Shown here: piece by piece, positions 35,808 through 43,072 of the stretch
Layout of the letters: the number at the start of each line of letters is the position of its first letter
Position numbering within the stretch: position 1 is the first letter of the stretch
DNA from: Spirosoma luteum DSM 19990
GTDB taxonomy: Bacteria; Bacteroidota; Bacteroidia; Cytophagales; Spirosomataceae
NCBI RefSeq assembly: GCF_000374065.1
Contig: NZ_KB893245.1
Coordinates: 620,001 to 684,000 of the forward strand
DNA length: 64,000 nucleotides
Reading direction: 5' to 3'
Program-made: the position numbers and the translations under genes
Notes under the pieces: generated by a model
Database searches by the model: none
Seen by the model: the letters and a program-made list of their open reading frames with translations, nothing else
What the model was told of the DNA's origin: nothing

Positions 35808-35815
35808 TAGTTTTG
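35808..35815 (+). promoter_or_regulatory. Candidate -7 element for the GlcG/formaldehyde dehydrogenase unit
   Basis: TAGTTTTG matches TAnnTTTG and would start transcription about 47 bp before the GlcG ATG. The nearest upstream TTG is about 26 nt away, longer than usual, as in activator-dependent promoters. An imperfect dyad (TAGTA...TACTA, near 35761-35779) lies where an AraC-type activator could bind. Confidence 0.4.
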
Positions 35816-35868
35816 CTCAGAGACTCAACGCAAGGGTCTAGTTTAACGAACACCTTACCAAAAAACGC

Positions 35869-36270
35869 ATGAGCATTACATTGAAACAAGCCGAAACGGC
35901 TGTACAGGCGGCCAAAACCAAAGCGGCTGACATTGATACCCTGATGAATATCGCCATCGTCGACGCCGGCGCTAACCTAGTGGCTTTTGCCCGCATGGAT
36001 GGGGCCTGGTTAGGCTCGCTGGATATCGCCCAGAAGAAGGCGCGCACGGCCCGTTACTTTGACATGCCAACGGGCGAAATCGGCAAATTGTCCCAACCCG
36101 GCGGTCCATTGTTCAACATCGAACATTCTAACGGCGGGCTGATTACTTTTCCAGGTGGTATCCCGATAAAGAATGCATCGGGTGACATCATCGGTGCCAT
36201 TGGCGTATCGGGAAGCACGGTCGAAAACGACCATACCGTAGCGCAGGCGGGTGTCGATGCCCTTCGCTAG
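35869..36270 (+). CDS. GlcG/HbpS family heme-binding-like protein
   Basis: This 133-residue protein matches the GlcG/HbpS family: [84 protein letters not shown] and [24 protein letters not shown]. Family members bind heme or act as cofactor carriers; many sit beside oxidoreductase genes. It lies 87 bp upstream of a formaldehyde dehydrogenase on the same strand and is probably co-expressed. There is no signal peptide, so it is cytoplasmic. Confidence 0.93.
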   Translation: MSITLKQAETAVQAAKTKAADIDTLMNIAIVDAGANLVAFARMDGAWLGSLDIAQKKARTARYFDMPTGEIGKLSQPGGPLFNIEHSNGGLITFPGGIPIKNASGDIIGAIGVSGSTVENDHTVAQAGVDALR

Positions 36271-36292
36271 TTAATTTGATAGCACCCGTTAG

Positions 36293-36327
36293 TGAGTTGA
36301 TTGGTCAGGAGTTGGCTAATCAACTCA
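36293..36327. repeat. Inverted repeat between GlcG and formaldehyde dehydrogenase genes
   Basis: TGAGTTGATT (36293-36302) and AATCAACTCA (36318-36327) are perfect 10-bp complements around 15 nt. No U tract follows, so it is more like an operator or an mRNA-processing hairpin than a terminator. It ends 30 bp before the dehydrogenase ATG. Confidence 0.5.
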
Positions 36328-36357
36328 TTGAATCATTTGTCTAAACTCCCTAAAACT

Positions 36358-37548
36358 ATGTGTCAAAATCATGGAGTAGCGTACATAAAACCCGGTATCG
36401 TTGAAGTACAGTCCATCGACTACCCCAAGCTGGCCATTGGCGACCGTAAATGCCATCACGGCGTTATCCTGCAAATTGTGGCGACCAACATCTGTGGTAG
36501 TGATCAGCACATGGTTCGGGGGCGGACAACGGCACCTGAAGGGCTGGTGCTGGGCCACGAAATAACCGGACTGGTCATTGAAGCCGGGCGCGACGTGGAA
36601 TTCATCAACGAAGGCGATCTGGTTTCGGTGCCCTTTAATATTGCCTGCGGACGATGCCGGAATTGTAAGGTTGGCCAGACCGGTATTTGCCTGAATGTTA
36701 ATCCCGCCCGGCCCGGTGCCGCGTACGGCTACGTCGATATGGGTGGCTGGGTTGGTGGGCAGGCAGAGTACGTAATGGTACCTTACGCTGATTTTAACCT
36801 GCTGAAGTTTCCGGATAAAGATCAGGCAATGGCCAAAATAAGGGACCTGACGCTGCTATCCGACATTTTTCCGACGGGTTACCACGGAGCCGTTACGGCG
36901 GGAGTTGGTCCGGGGTCCATTGTCTATGTGGCCGGAGCCGGTCCGGTTGGTCTGGCCTGCGCGGCATCCTGCCATTTGCTGGGTGCCGCCGTCGTTATCG
37001 TGGGCGACATGATTCCGGAACGGCTCGAACAGGCCAAAAGCTTTGGCTGCGAAGTGATTGACCTGCGTAAGGATACCCCGCTGGCCGATCAGATAGCTGA
37101 AATTATTGGCGTTCCCGAAGTGGACTGCGCGGTAGACTGCGTGGGCTTTGAGGCCCGTGGCCACGGGGCCGATTCCGGTACCGAACAACCGGCCACCGTG
37201 CTGAATGCGGCTATGACTGTAACGCGGGCGGGTGGTGCCATTGGCATTCCGGGCCTGTACGTGACCGGCGATCCGGGTGCGTCTACAGAGGCCGCCAAAG
37301 AAGGAAATCTGTCCATTCGCATCGGCTTGGGCTGGGCCAAATCACACTCATTCTACACGGGTCAGTGTCCGGTAATGAAATATCACCGCCAGTTGATGAA
37401 TGCGATTCTGTACGACAAAATACAGATTGCCAAAGCCGTAAACGTGGAAGTTATCAGCCTGGATAAAGCCCCGAAAGGGTACCAGGATTTCGACAAAGGA
37501 GCCGCCAAGAAATTTGTAATCGACCCACACGGGTTAATTATGAATTAA
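36358..37548 (+). CDS. fdhA: Glutathione-independent formaldehyde dehydrogenase (zinc alcohol dehydrogenase family)
   Basis: The ATG at 36358 gives 396 residues. Catalytic zinc ligands are Cys46 (ATNICGSDQH) and the GHE site His67-Glu68; structural-zinc cysteines are at 97, 100, 103 and 111 (CGRCRNCKVGQTGIC). The NAD-binding fold has VYVAGAGPVGLACAAS. Family blocks PARPGAAYGYVDMGGWVGGQAEYVMVPYADFNLLKFPD and VDCVGFEARGHG mark the Pseudomonas putida-type formaldehyde dehydrogenase/dismutase group. It oxidises formaldehyde to formate with tightly bound NAD. It follows GlcG and is divergent from AraC, which suggests an aldehyde-response unit. Confidence 0.94.
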   Translation: MCQNHGVAYIKPGIVEVQSIDYPKLAIGDRKCHHGVILQIVATNICGSDQHMVRGRTTAPEGLVLGHEITGLVIEAGRDVEFINEGDLVSVPFNIACGRCRNCKVGQTGICLNVNPARPGAAYGYVDMGGWVGGQAEYVMVPYADFNLLKFPDKDQAMAKIRDLTLLSDIFPTGYHGAVTAGVGPGSIVYVAGAGPVGLACAASCHLLGAAVVIVGDMIPERLEQAKSFGCEVIDLRKDTPLADQIAEIIGVPEVDCAVDCVGFEARGHGADSGTEQPATVLNAAMTVTRAGGAIGIPGLYVTGDPGASTEAAKEGNLSIRIGLGWAKSHSFYTGQCPVMKYHRQLMNAILYDKIQIAKAVNVEVISLDKAPKGYQDFDKGAAKKFVIDPHGLIMN

Positions 37549-37575
37549 GACTGGCTCACGGTCTATACACGGTTC

Positions 37576-37612
37576 AAACGGTACAGATTCGCTACACGTT
37601 TCTGTACCGTTT
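37576..37612 (+). terminator. Intrinsic terminator after fdhA
   Basis: AAACGGTACAGA (37576-37587) and TCTGTACCGTTT (37601-37612) form a 12-bp stem with a 13-nt loop, followed by a T tract, 27 bp after the fdhA stop. It isolates this unit from the permease array. Confidence 0.85.
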
Positions 37613-37708
37613 TTTTAAACTGTCTGAGCTAGTGATATGAGCCTAAATCAGGTGGAAAAATGACAGGGTAAAGCCGTCTTGAAAACCTGATAAAAAACAG
37701 GCTGTCAT

Positions 37709-37828
37709 CAAATATTCGGCTTTCCTGCTGACTGAATTGGTGCCCTGCTCATCACAATAGCCACTGTCAGCTACCAGAGCGTGAAAGCCGCCCTGATGAA
37801 CCCCGTCAAATCCCTCCGCTCCGAGTAG
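37709..37828 (+). pseudogene. 3' remnant of a FtsX/MacB-like permease gene (copy 0)
   Basis: From 37739 the frame reads GALLITIATVSYQSVKAALM then NPVKSLRSE and stops at 37826-37828. This is the last membrane helix and the conserved tail of the permeases that follow. Upstream the similarity continues in another frame (about 37709-37738, AFLLTEL), so the scrap also has a frameshift. The remaining 750 or so codons are missing. The final 48 nt are nearly identical to the end of permease 1. Together with the spacer downstream it forms one copy of the direct repeat at 37776-38043. Confidence 0.85.
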
Positions 37829-37867
37829 CGACGCAACGCACTGCCAGACTTATCTCGACAAACCTAT

Positions 37868-37906
37868 TGTCCGCAAACGGTCAGCCAAACCGTCCGTTTG
37901 CGGACA
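37868..37906. promoter_or_regulatory. Inverted repeat, candidate enhancer site of permease 1
   Basis: TGTCCGCAAACGG (37868-37880) and CCGTTTGCGGACA (37894-37906) are perfect 13-bp complements with a 13-nt spacer that itself contains ACGGT/ACCGT. Its centre lies about 98 bp upstream of the predicted sigma-54 start, the normal place for an NtrC-type activator. No U tract follows, which argues against a terminator. Confidence 0.7.
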
Positions 37907-37957
37907 GTACACTAATTTAATTAAATATCACCTACTGATTACCAGAGCACTAATTAG

Positions 37958-37974
37958 TTGGTACAGCATTTGAA
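37958..37974 (+). promoter_or_regulatory. Sigma-54 (-24/-12) promoter of permease 1
   Basis: TTGGTACAGCATTTGAA fits the RpoN consensus TTGGYACR-N4-TTGCW: GG at -24 and TTG at -12 with correct 5-nt spacing, the usual final GC being GA here. Transcription should start near 37985, giving a leader of about 57 nt. The same element occurs before permeases 2 and 7. Confidence 0.72.
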
Positions 37975-37995
37975 CATTACCCAGAAACTGAATAG

Positions 37996-38012
37996 ACGAT
38001 ACAATTTATCGT
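37996..38012 (+). other. Leader hairpin of permease 1
   Basis: ACGATA-CAATT-TATCGT, a 6-bp stem just downstream of the predicted start site. A differently spelled hairpin, ATACGA-CAAA-TCGTAT, stands at the same place before permease 2 (40582-40597), so the structure and not the exact sequence is kept. Confidence 0.4.
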
Positions 38013-38040
38013 ATATGTCAACTGTAGTACGTTCAAAACC

Positions 38041-40413
38041 ATGCTCAGCAACTATTTTAAAATCGCCTGGCGGAATCTAATCCGTAACAAGACCTTTTCG
38101 CTGATCAACATTCTGGGCTTGGCGCTTGGCATGGCCTGTAGCCTACTTATCTTCTTGTGGATTCAGGATGAATTGGGCATTGATAGATTTCACACGAACG
38201 GCCCTAACTTGTATTACGTCATGGAGCGCAAGTTCTCGGACGGGAAAGTAGAAGCCGGTTGGAAAACGCCCGGTGTGCTGCCGGATGCATTGAAGAAGGA
38301 GTTTCCAGAAGTGGTGCACGCGGCCGGTTTTACGCCTTGGGACGCTCGCCTGGTGTTTGCCGTTGGTAATAACACCAACAAGGAAGTTGGACACTGGGCT
38401 GGTGCCGACTGGTTCAAAATGTTTAGCATTCCGCTCCTGGCCGGTACACCCGAAACGGCGCTCAACTCGCCCATCAGCGTGGCCATCTCCCGCAAGTTGG
38501 CCGAAACTTATTTCGGTAGCCCGGCCACGGCAATTGGCAAGTCAATTCGGATCGAGAACGCCAAGGATTATCAGGTGACGGCCGTGTTTGAGAACCTGCC
38601 GGATGCCTCTTCTGAAAAGTATGACTTTCTCCTAAACTGGAAAGATGGCTTTGCGCATCACTCTTGGATGAAAGACTGGGGTAATAACGGCCCCCAAACG
38701 CGGATTCAGTTACGGCCAGACGCAGACGTGGCCAAGGTAAACGCTAAGCTGGAGCCTTTTCTGAAAAAGTACAACAAAGGCCTCAACGCCAACTTCGACA
38801 TTCAACTGTTTCTGCACCCTTTTGAGGATGCTTATCTGTACGCCAAGTTTACCAGTGGCCAACAGGACGGTGGCCGGATTGAGTACGTTCGCCTGTTCAT
38901 GATTGTGGCAGTATTTATCCTGCTCATTGCCTGTATCAACTTCATGAATCTGGCTACGGCACGATCGGTTAAGCGGGCGCGCGAGGTAGGCGTTCGTAAA
39001 GTCATCGGAGCTGTTCGAAGCTTACTCATAGGCCAGTTTATGGGTGAAGCGTTACTGCTCACGGCTTTGGCCTTGGTAGTCGCCCTGATTTTGATTTCCG
39101 GCGTATTACCCAACTTTAACACGCTAACTGGCAAACACGTAAGTCTAGAAATTACGCAGGGATCGTTTTGGTTCGTGCTTCTGGGCATTACTCTAGTAAC
39201 GGGTCTTTTTGCAGGTAGTTACCCGGCCTTATTCCTGTCGTCGCTTGAGCCCGTGCGCGTGTTGAAAGGCGCCTTAAAGTTTGGGGTTGGCGCACGACTG
39301 TTTCGGCAAGGTTTGGTGGTGTTCCAATTTGTGCTATCAATGCTCATGATCATAGGTACTATTGTAATCTACCGGCAAATTAACCTCCTACTGAACAAGA
39401 ACTTAGGTTACGAGCAAGAGAACCTCATTTATGTTGCTGCTGAAGGGAATCTGGGCAAAAACTTTCAGACGTTCAAAGAACAAGCGCAGCAACTGCCGAG
39501 CGTTCAGAGTGTATCGTACATGGATGAGTTTCCAACCGGGATTGGTAGTAGTACGGGCGGAGTCACGTGGCCCGGCAAAGATCCGAACACGTTCGTTGAA
39601 TTTGCACAAACCGGCGTAGGCTACGATTTAATCAAAACGCTAAAAATCAATCTACACGGTCGCGAATTTTCAAAGGTATTCAGTACTGATTCAACCAATT
39701 ACATTATCAACGAATCAGCCGCCAGACGCATCGGCTACCAAGATCCCGTTGGCCAATCGCTGACGATGTGGGACAAGCCGGGTAAGATCATCGGCGTGAT
39801 GAAAGACTTCCATTTTCAATCGTTACACGAACACATTCAGCCGCTCATTCTTCGGTACGATGCCAAGACAGATAACGATAAAACGATTCTGATCAGCACG
39901 CAACCCGACCAAACGAAGCAGGCGCTGGCCAGTTTGGAAGTGCTCTGCAAACAGTTGAACCCGCAGTTCCCGTTCACTTACCAGTTTGCGGACGAAGAGT
40001 ACACCAACCTGTACAAGAGCGAAACTGTGATTGGCAGTTTGGCCAATTATTTTGCCTGTCTGGCCATTTTTATCTCCTGTCTGGGCTTATTCGGTTTGGC
40101 TGCCTTCACCGCTGAGCAACGCACGAAAGAAATCGGCGTACGGAAAGTACTGGGAGCCAGCGTCGGCAGCATTGTCACGCTGCTGTCGAAGGACTTTGTC
40201 AAGCTCGTATTGATTGCCATCACCATTGCCTCACCGCTGGCTTGGTGGGCCATGAGCCGGTGGCTACAGAATTTCGAGTACAAGATTACCATGGAGTGGT
40301 GGGTGTTTGCTTTAGCGGGTTTACTGGCGATAACTATAGCCCTGCTGACGGTGAGTTTCCAGAGCATCAAAGCCGCCCTGATGAACCCCGTCAAATCCCT
40401 TCGCTCCGAGTAG
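38041..40413 (+). CDS. FtsX/MacB-like ABC transporter permease 1
   Basis: This 790-residue inner-membrane protein consists of two fused MacB-type halves. Half one: TM1 (about 19-41), a periplasmic core (50-280), TM2 (284-306), the ATPase-contact motif REVGVRKVIGA (314-324), two more helices and EPVRVLKG (403-410). Half two: TM5 (about 422-445), a second core, TM6 (about 672-690), RTKEIGVRKVLGA (694-706), TM7-8 and the tail LMNPVKSLRSE. Eight helices in one chain make a complete transmembrane domain pair. MacB/Lol-type proteins do not form a channel but pass force to the periplasm. No ATPase is encoded nearby. It has its own sigma-54 promoter and enhancer site and is followed by a second one, so it is likely monocistronic. 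Confidence 0.93.
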   Translation: MLSNYFKIAWRNLIRNKTFSLINILGLALGMACSLLIFLWIQDELGIDRFHTNGPNLYYVMERKFSDGKVEAGWKTPGVLPDALKKEFPEVVHAAGFTPWDARLVFAVGNNTNKEVGHWAGADWFKMFSIPLLAGTPETALNSPISVAISRKLAETYFGSPATAIGKSIRIENAKDYQVTAVFENLPDASSEKYDFLLNWKDGFAHHSWMKDWGNNGPQTRIQLRPDADVAKVNAKLEPFLKKYNKGLNANFDIQLFLHPFEDAYLYAKFTSGQQDGGRIEYVRLFMIVAVFILLIACINFMNLATARSVKRAREVGVRKVIGAVRSLLIGQFMGEALLLTALALVVALILISGVLPNFNTLTGKHVSLEITQGSFWFVLLGITLVTGLFAGSYPALFLSSLEPVRVLKGALKFGVGARLFRQGLVVFQFVLSMLMIIGTIVIYRQINLLLNKNLGYEQENLIYVAAEGNLGKNFQTFKEQAQQLPSVQSVSYMDEFPTGIGSSTGGVTWPGKDPNTFVEFAQTGVGYDLIKTLKINLHGREFSKVFSTDSTNYIINESAARRIGYQDPVGQSLTMWDKPGKIIGVMKDFHFQSLHEHIQPLILRYDAKTDNDKTILISTQPDQTKQALASLEVLCKQLNPQFPFTYQFADEEYTNLYKSETVIGSLANYFACLAIFISCLGLFGLAAFTAEQRTKEIGVRKVLGASVGSIVTLLSKDFVKLVLIAITIASPLAWWAMSRWLQNFEYKITMEWWVFALAGLLAITIALLTVSFQSIKAALMNPVKSLRSE

Positions 40414-40452
40414 CGACGCAACGCACTGCCGGATTTTTCTCTACAAGCCTAT

Positions 40453-40491
40453 TGTCCGCAAACGGTCAGCCAAACCGTCCGTTTGCGGACA
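40453..40491. promoter_or_regulatory. Inverted repeat, candidate enhancer site of permeases 2-6
   Basis: The 39-bp element TGTCCGCAAACGG...CCGTTTGCGGACA is identical in arms and spacer to the one at 37868-37906, whereas the sequence around it has changed. That shows the element itself is conserved. It is centred about 98 bp upstream of the predicted start. Confidence 0.7.
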
Positions 40492-40542
40492 GTATACTAA
40501 TCTAGCTACGTATTACCTACTGACTATCAGTGCGCTAATTAG

Positions 40543-40559
40543 TTGGTACGGCATTTGGG
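40543..40559 (+). promoter_or_regulatory. Sigma-54 promoter of permeases 2-6
   Basis: TTGGTACGGCATTTGGG has GG and TTG at the -24/-12 spacing. Transcription should start near 40570, leaving a leader of about 54 nt with the hairpin ATACGA-CAAA-TCGTAT (40582-40597). A TTG here can be read as a start codon for the next frame, but that is chance. Confidence 0.7.
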
Positions 40560-40623
40560 CATTACCAGAAACGAAGCAACAATACGACAAATCGTATACA
40601 ACTGCTTTAATACGCTCATGACC

Positions 40624-43011
40624 ATGCTACGAAATTACCTGAAAATCGCCCTCCGGAACCTGTGGAAGAACCGGCTCTTTAGTTCTCTGAATATCGTGGG
40701 CATGGGCGTTGGTATGGCTTCGGTGGCACTCATGGGGCTATACGTTGCCTATGAACGGAGCTACGACCGGTTCCACGCCAATGCCGACCGGATTGTTCGG
40801 GTAGTTCATTACGCCAGCTGGCCCGGTGTCGATATGAAGCTGGCACCCACGTCGGCCCCGTTTGCAGCGGCCCTTAAAAACGATTATCCAGACGTTGAGA
40901 AGACGGTCCGTATCGCTGTTGAGGGGGGGGGAGTCATTACCCATCAAGACAAGAAGATAGAGGCCGATGACATCTTTTTCACCGATAAAACGGTGTTTGA
41001 GGTGTTCACGTTTCCATTTCTGTTCGGCAACCCATCTACGGCCCTGGCCCGGCCGGCAAGCATCGTACTGACTAAAACACTGGCCGAAAAACTGTTTGGC
41101 AACGCAGCTAAAGCGGTAGGGCAACCCGTTGAGTTCAGCAATCATTTTGTCAATACGGTAACCGGCGTTATTGCTGATGTACCTGCCAATTCGCACCTGC
41201 AATTCAGCGCCCTGCGGTCGTTGCCCGCAAACTATACTGCCGACTGGCAAAACTTCAGTTTGTACACCTACCTGCTGCTGAACAAAGGCAGCGATTACAA
41301 GGCGCTGGAAGCTAAATTGACTGGATTCTATACGAAATACCTCAAAAAGGCAATGGGTGAACTAACCTACCGGATAGAGCTTCAGCCCCTCACATCCATT
41401 CACCTGCACTCGCACCTTGACTACGAAATCAGCCCGAATGGCGATGCTAAAACGGTGGCCATCTTTGCCATCATAGCCGCCCTGGTGCTGTTTATTGCCG
41501 GTATCAATTACGTGAACCTGTATACAGCCCGGTCCATTACCCGGACTCGTGAGGTAGGCGTCCGCAAAGCCATTGGTTCCCGAAGAACTCAGCTCGTCGG
41601 GCAGTTTCTGACCGAATCCCTGTTAATGGCCGTACTAGCCTGTACACTGGCTATCTTGCTGGCCAATGGGCTGTTACCGTGGTTCAATGAACTGGCGGGC
41701 CGGTCACTGCGCATCATGCAATACGGCCCGGTCGTGACGGTAGGTCTGGGTGTTGGGTTTGTGGTACTGCTGGGCGTGGGCAGTGGCCTGTATCCGGCGC
41801 TGGTTCTATCGGGCTTTCGGCCGGTTGCTGCCCTGAAAGGTCAGATGGGCAGTCAGTCAGGAAAAGTTCGGTTTCGTCAATCGCTGGTGGTATTTCAATT
41901 TGCGGCCGCTGTGGCCCTGATCGCCTGCTCGGCCACGATTTACCGGCAGATGCGATACGTGCAACGTAAAGACCTCGGGTTCAACAAAGACCAGGTGCTC
42001 ACGTTTCATCTCAACAATAATGAATCGCGCCAGCAGGTAATGGCCCTGAAAGCCGAGCTAGCCCAAAGTCCCCTTATCGAAGCGGCATCGGCAGCTACTA
42101 ACCCCATCGGTAATAACAACATTGGTACCAACGGGCTGTTTTTTGAGCAGAATGGCATCATACCAACAACCACACAGGTCGTTCAGAGATTCGCTGTGGA
42201 TGCTGACTTTCTGACCACTATGGAGATTAAACTCCTTCAGGGTCGCAACTTTTCGGATTCGTTCCCCACCGATTCCACGAAAGCTGTACTGGTCAACGAA
42301 GCGCTGGTGAAAAAGATGGGCTGGCAGCACCCCATTGGCAAACGAGTCAAGTACTTTGTGGGTAAAGAGGAGACCGCCGAAGCGCAGGTAATTGGTGTCG
42401 TTGCCGATTTTCATACTTACTCCCTCCAGCACAAAATTGAGCCGCTGGTGTTGCAGATGCCCGCACCAGCGGAAAAGGATAATCTTTACGTACGCATCCG
42501 CCCCGAAAAAACTACCGAAGCTCTGGCCTACATAAGCGAGGTTTACCACACATTCGATGCCGCATCAACGCCCACCTTCCACTTTCTGGACCAGAACTTT
42601 TCGAAGCAGTACCAGGCTGAGCAAAAGCAAGGCTACGTGTTGCTTGCCTTTACCATTCTGGCGGTGTTGATTGCCTGCCTGGGGTTGTTTGGGTTGGCTG
42701 CTTTTGCCGCCGAAGCCCGTACCAAGGAAATTGGCGTACGGAAAGTACTGGGTGCGTCGGTTGGAAGTGTGGTTACCCTGCTGTCCAAAGATTTTCTGAA
42801 ACTGGTCCTGATTGCCATTGTCCTTGGTTTACCGCTCGCCTGGTACTTTACCGGACAGTGGCTGCAAAACTTCGCTTACCATGTGGACCTAAGTTGGTGG
42901 GTGTTTGCGCTGGCGGGTCTGCTGGCAGTGGGAATTGCTCTGCTGACGGTGAGTTTCCAAAGTATCAAAGCCGCGTTGATGAACCCGGTAAAGTCGCTTC
43001 GTTCTGAATAG
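40624..43011 (+). CDS. FtsX/MacB-like ABC transporter permease 2
   Basis: I start at the ATG at 40624 (MLRNYLKIALRNLWKNRLFS), which aligns with all other copies; a frame reaching to the TTG at 40543 runs into the promoter, and an ATG at 40618 would add two residues. The 795-residue protein has the two-half, eight-helix layout, with REVGVRKAIGSRR after TM2 and KEIGVRKVLGASVGS after TM6. The first-half end motif is FRPVAALKG and the tail LMNPVKSLRSE. A run of nine G (40923-40931) lies in the first periplasmic core without breaking the frame. It is the first gene of a unit running through permease 6, with gaps of 12-112 bp. Confidence 0.92.
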   Translation: MLRNYLKIALRNLWKNRLFSSLNIVGMGVGMASVALMGLYVAYERSYDRFHANADRIVRVVHYASWPGVDMKLAPTSAPFAAALKNDYPDVEKTVRIAVEGGGVITHQDKKIEADDIFFTDKTVFEVFTFPFLFGNPSTALARPASIVLTKTLAEKLFGNAAKAVGQPVEFSNHFVNTVTGVIADVPANSHLQFSALRSLPANYTADWQNFSLYTYLLLNKGSDYKALEAKLTGFYTKYLKKAMGELTYRIELQPLTSIHLHSHLDYEISPNGDAKTVAIFAIIAALVLFIAGINYVNLYTARSITRTREVGVRKAIGSRRTQLVGQFLTESLLMAVLACTLAILLANGLLPWFNELAGRSLRIMQYGPVVTVGLGVGFVVLLGVGSGLYPALVLSGFRPVAALKGQMGSQSGKVRFRQSLVVFQFAAAVALIACSATIYRQMRYVQRKDLGFNKDQVLTFHLNNNESRQQVMALKAELAQSPLIEAASAATNPIGNNNIGTNGLFFEQNGIIPTTTQVVQRFAVDADFLTTMEIKLLQGRNFSDSFPTDSTKAVLVNEALVKKMGWQHPIGKRVKYFVGKEETAEAQVIGVVADFHTYSLQHKIEPLVLQMPAPAEKDNLYVRIRPEKTTEALAYISEVYHTFDAASTPTFHFLDQNFSKQYQAEQKQGYVLLAFTILAVLIACLGLFGLAAFAAEARTKEIGVRKVLGASVGSVVTLLSKDFLKLVLIAIVLGLPLAWYFTGQWLQNFAYHVDLSWWVFALAGLLAVGIALLTVSFQSIKAALMNPVKSLRSE

Positions 43012-43072
43012 CGTGGGGCCGGGGGCACGGGGTTAACTACCTTAAGCTCTAAGCCCCAAACTCCTTACAACT

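Larger units (their letters stand above)
37776..38043 (+). repeat. Direct repeat copy A (permease 3' end, enhancer site, sigma-54 promoter)
   Basis: This segment is repeated at 40361-40626 at an offset of 2585 bp. From the tail of the permease gene through the sigma-54 promoter (183 bp) the two align without any gap; they then differ by 2 bp up to the next ATG. Shared parts include CGACGCAACGCACTGCC right after the stop codon and the 39-bp inverted repeat. The repeat unit equals one permease gene plus its control region. Confidence 0.85.
40361..40626 (+). repeat. Direct repeat copy B
   Basis: Second copy of the segment at 37776-38043. It covers the last 53 bp of permease 1, the enhancer-like inverted repeat, the sigma-54 promoter and the leader up to the ATG of permease 2. 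The differences are scattered point changes, which indicates an old duplication kept under selection or refreshed by recombination. Confidence 0.85.

Noticed and set aside
37868..37906. Reading the 39-bp inverted repeat as a terminator of the preceding permease
   Set aside because: No U tract follows, the same half-site recurs before permease 7 in a different layout, and the distance to the -24/-12 promoter is constant, all of which favour an activator site.
40543..40623. N-terminal extension of permease 2 from a TTG codon
   Set aside because: The TTG is the first element of the sigma-54 promoter, and the other permeases all start at the MLxNY-type methionine.
40923..40931. Run of nine G in permease 2, considered as a frameshift or phase-variation site
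   Set aside because: The reading frame is intact and aligns with the other copies on both sides, so no shift is present; variation could only be seen with several reads or strains.
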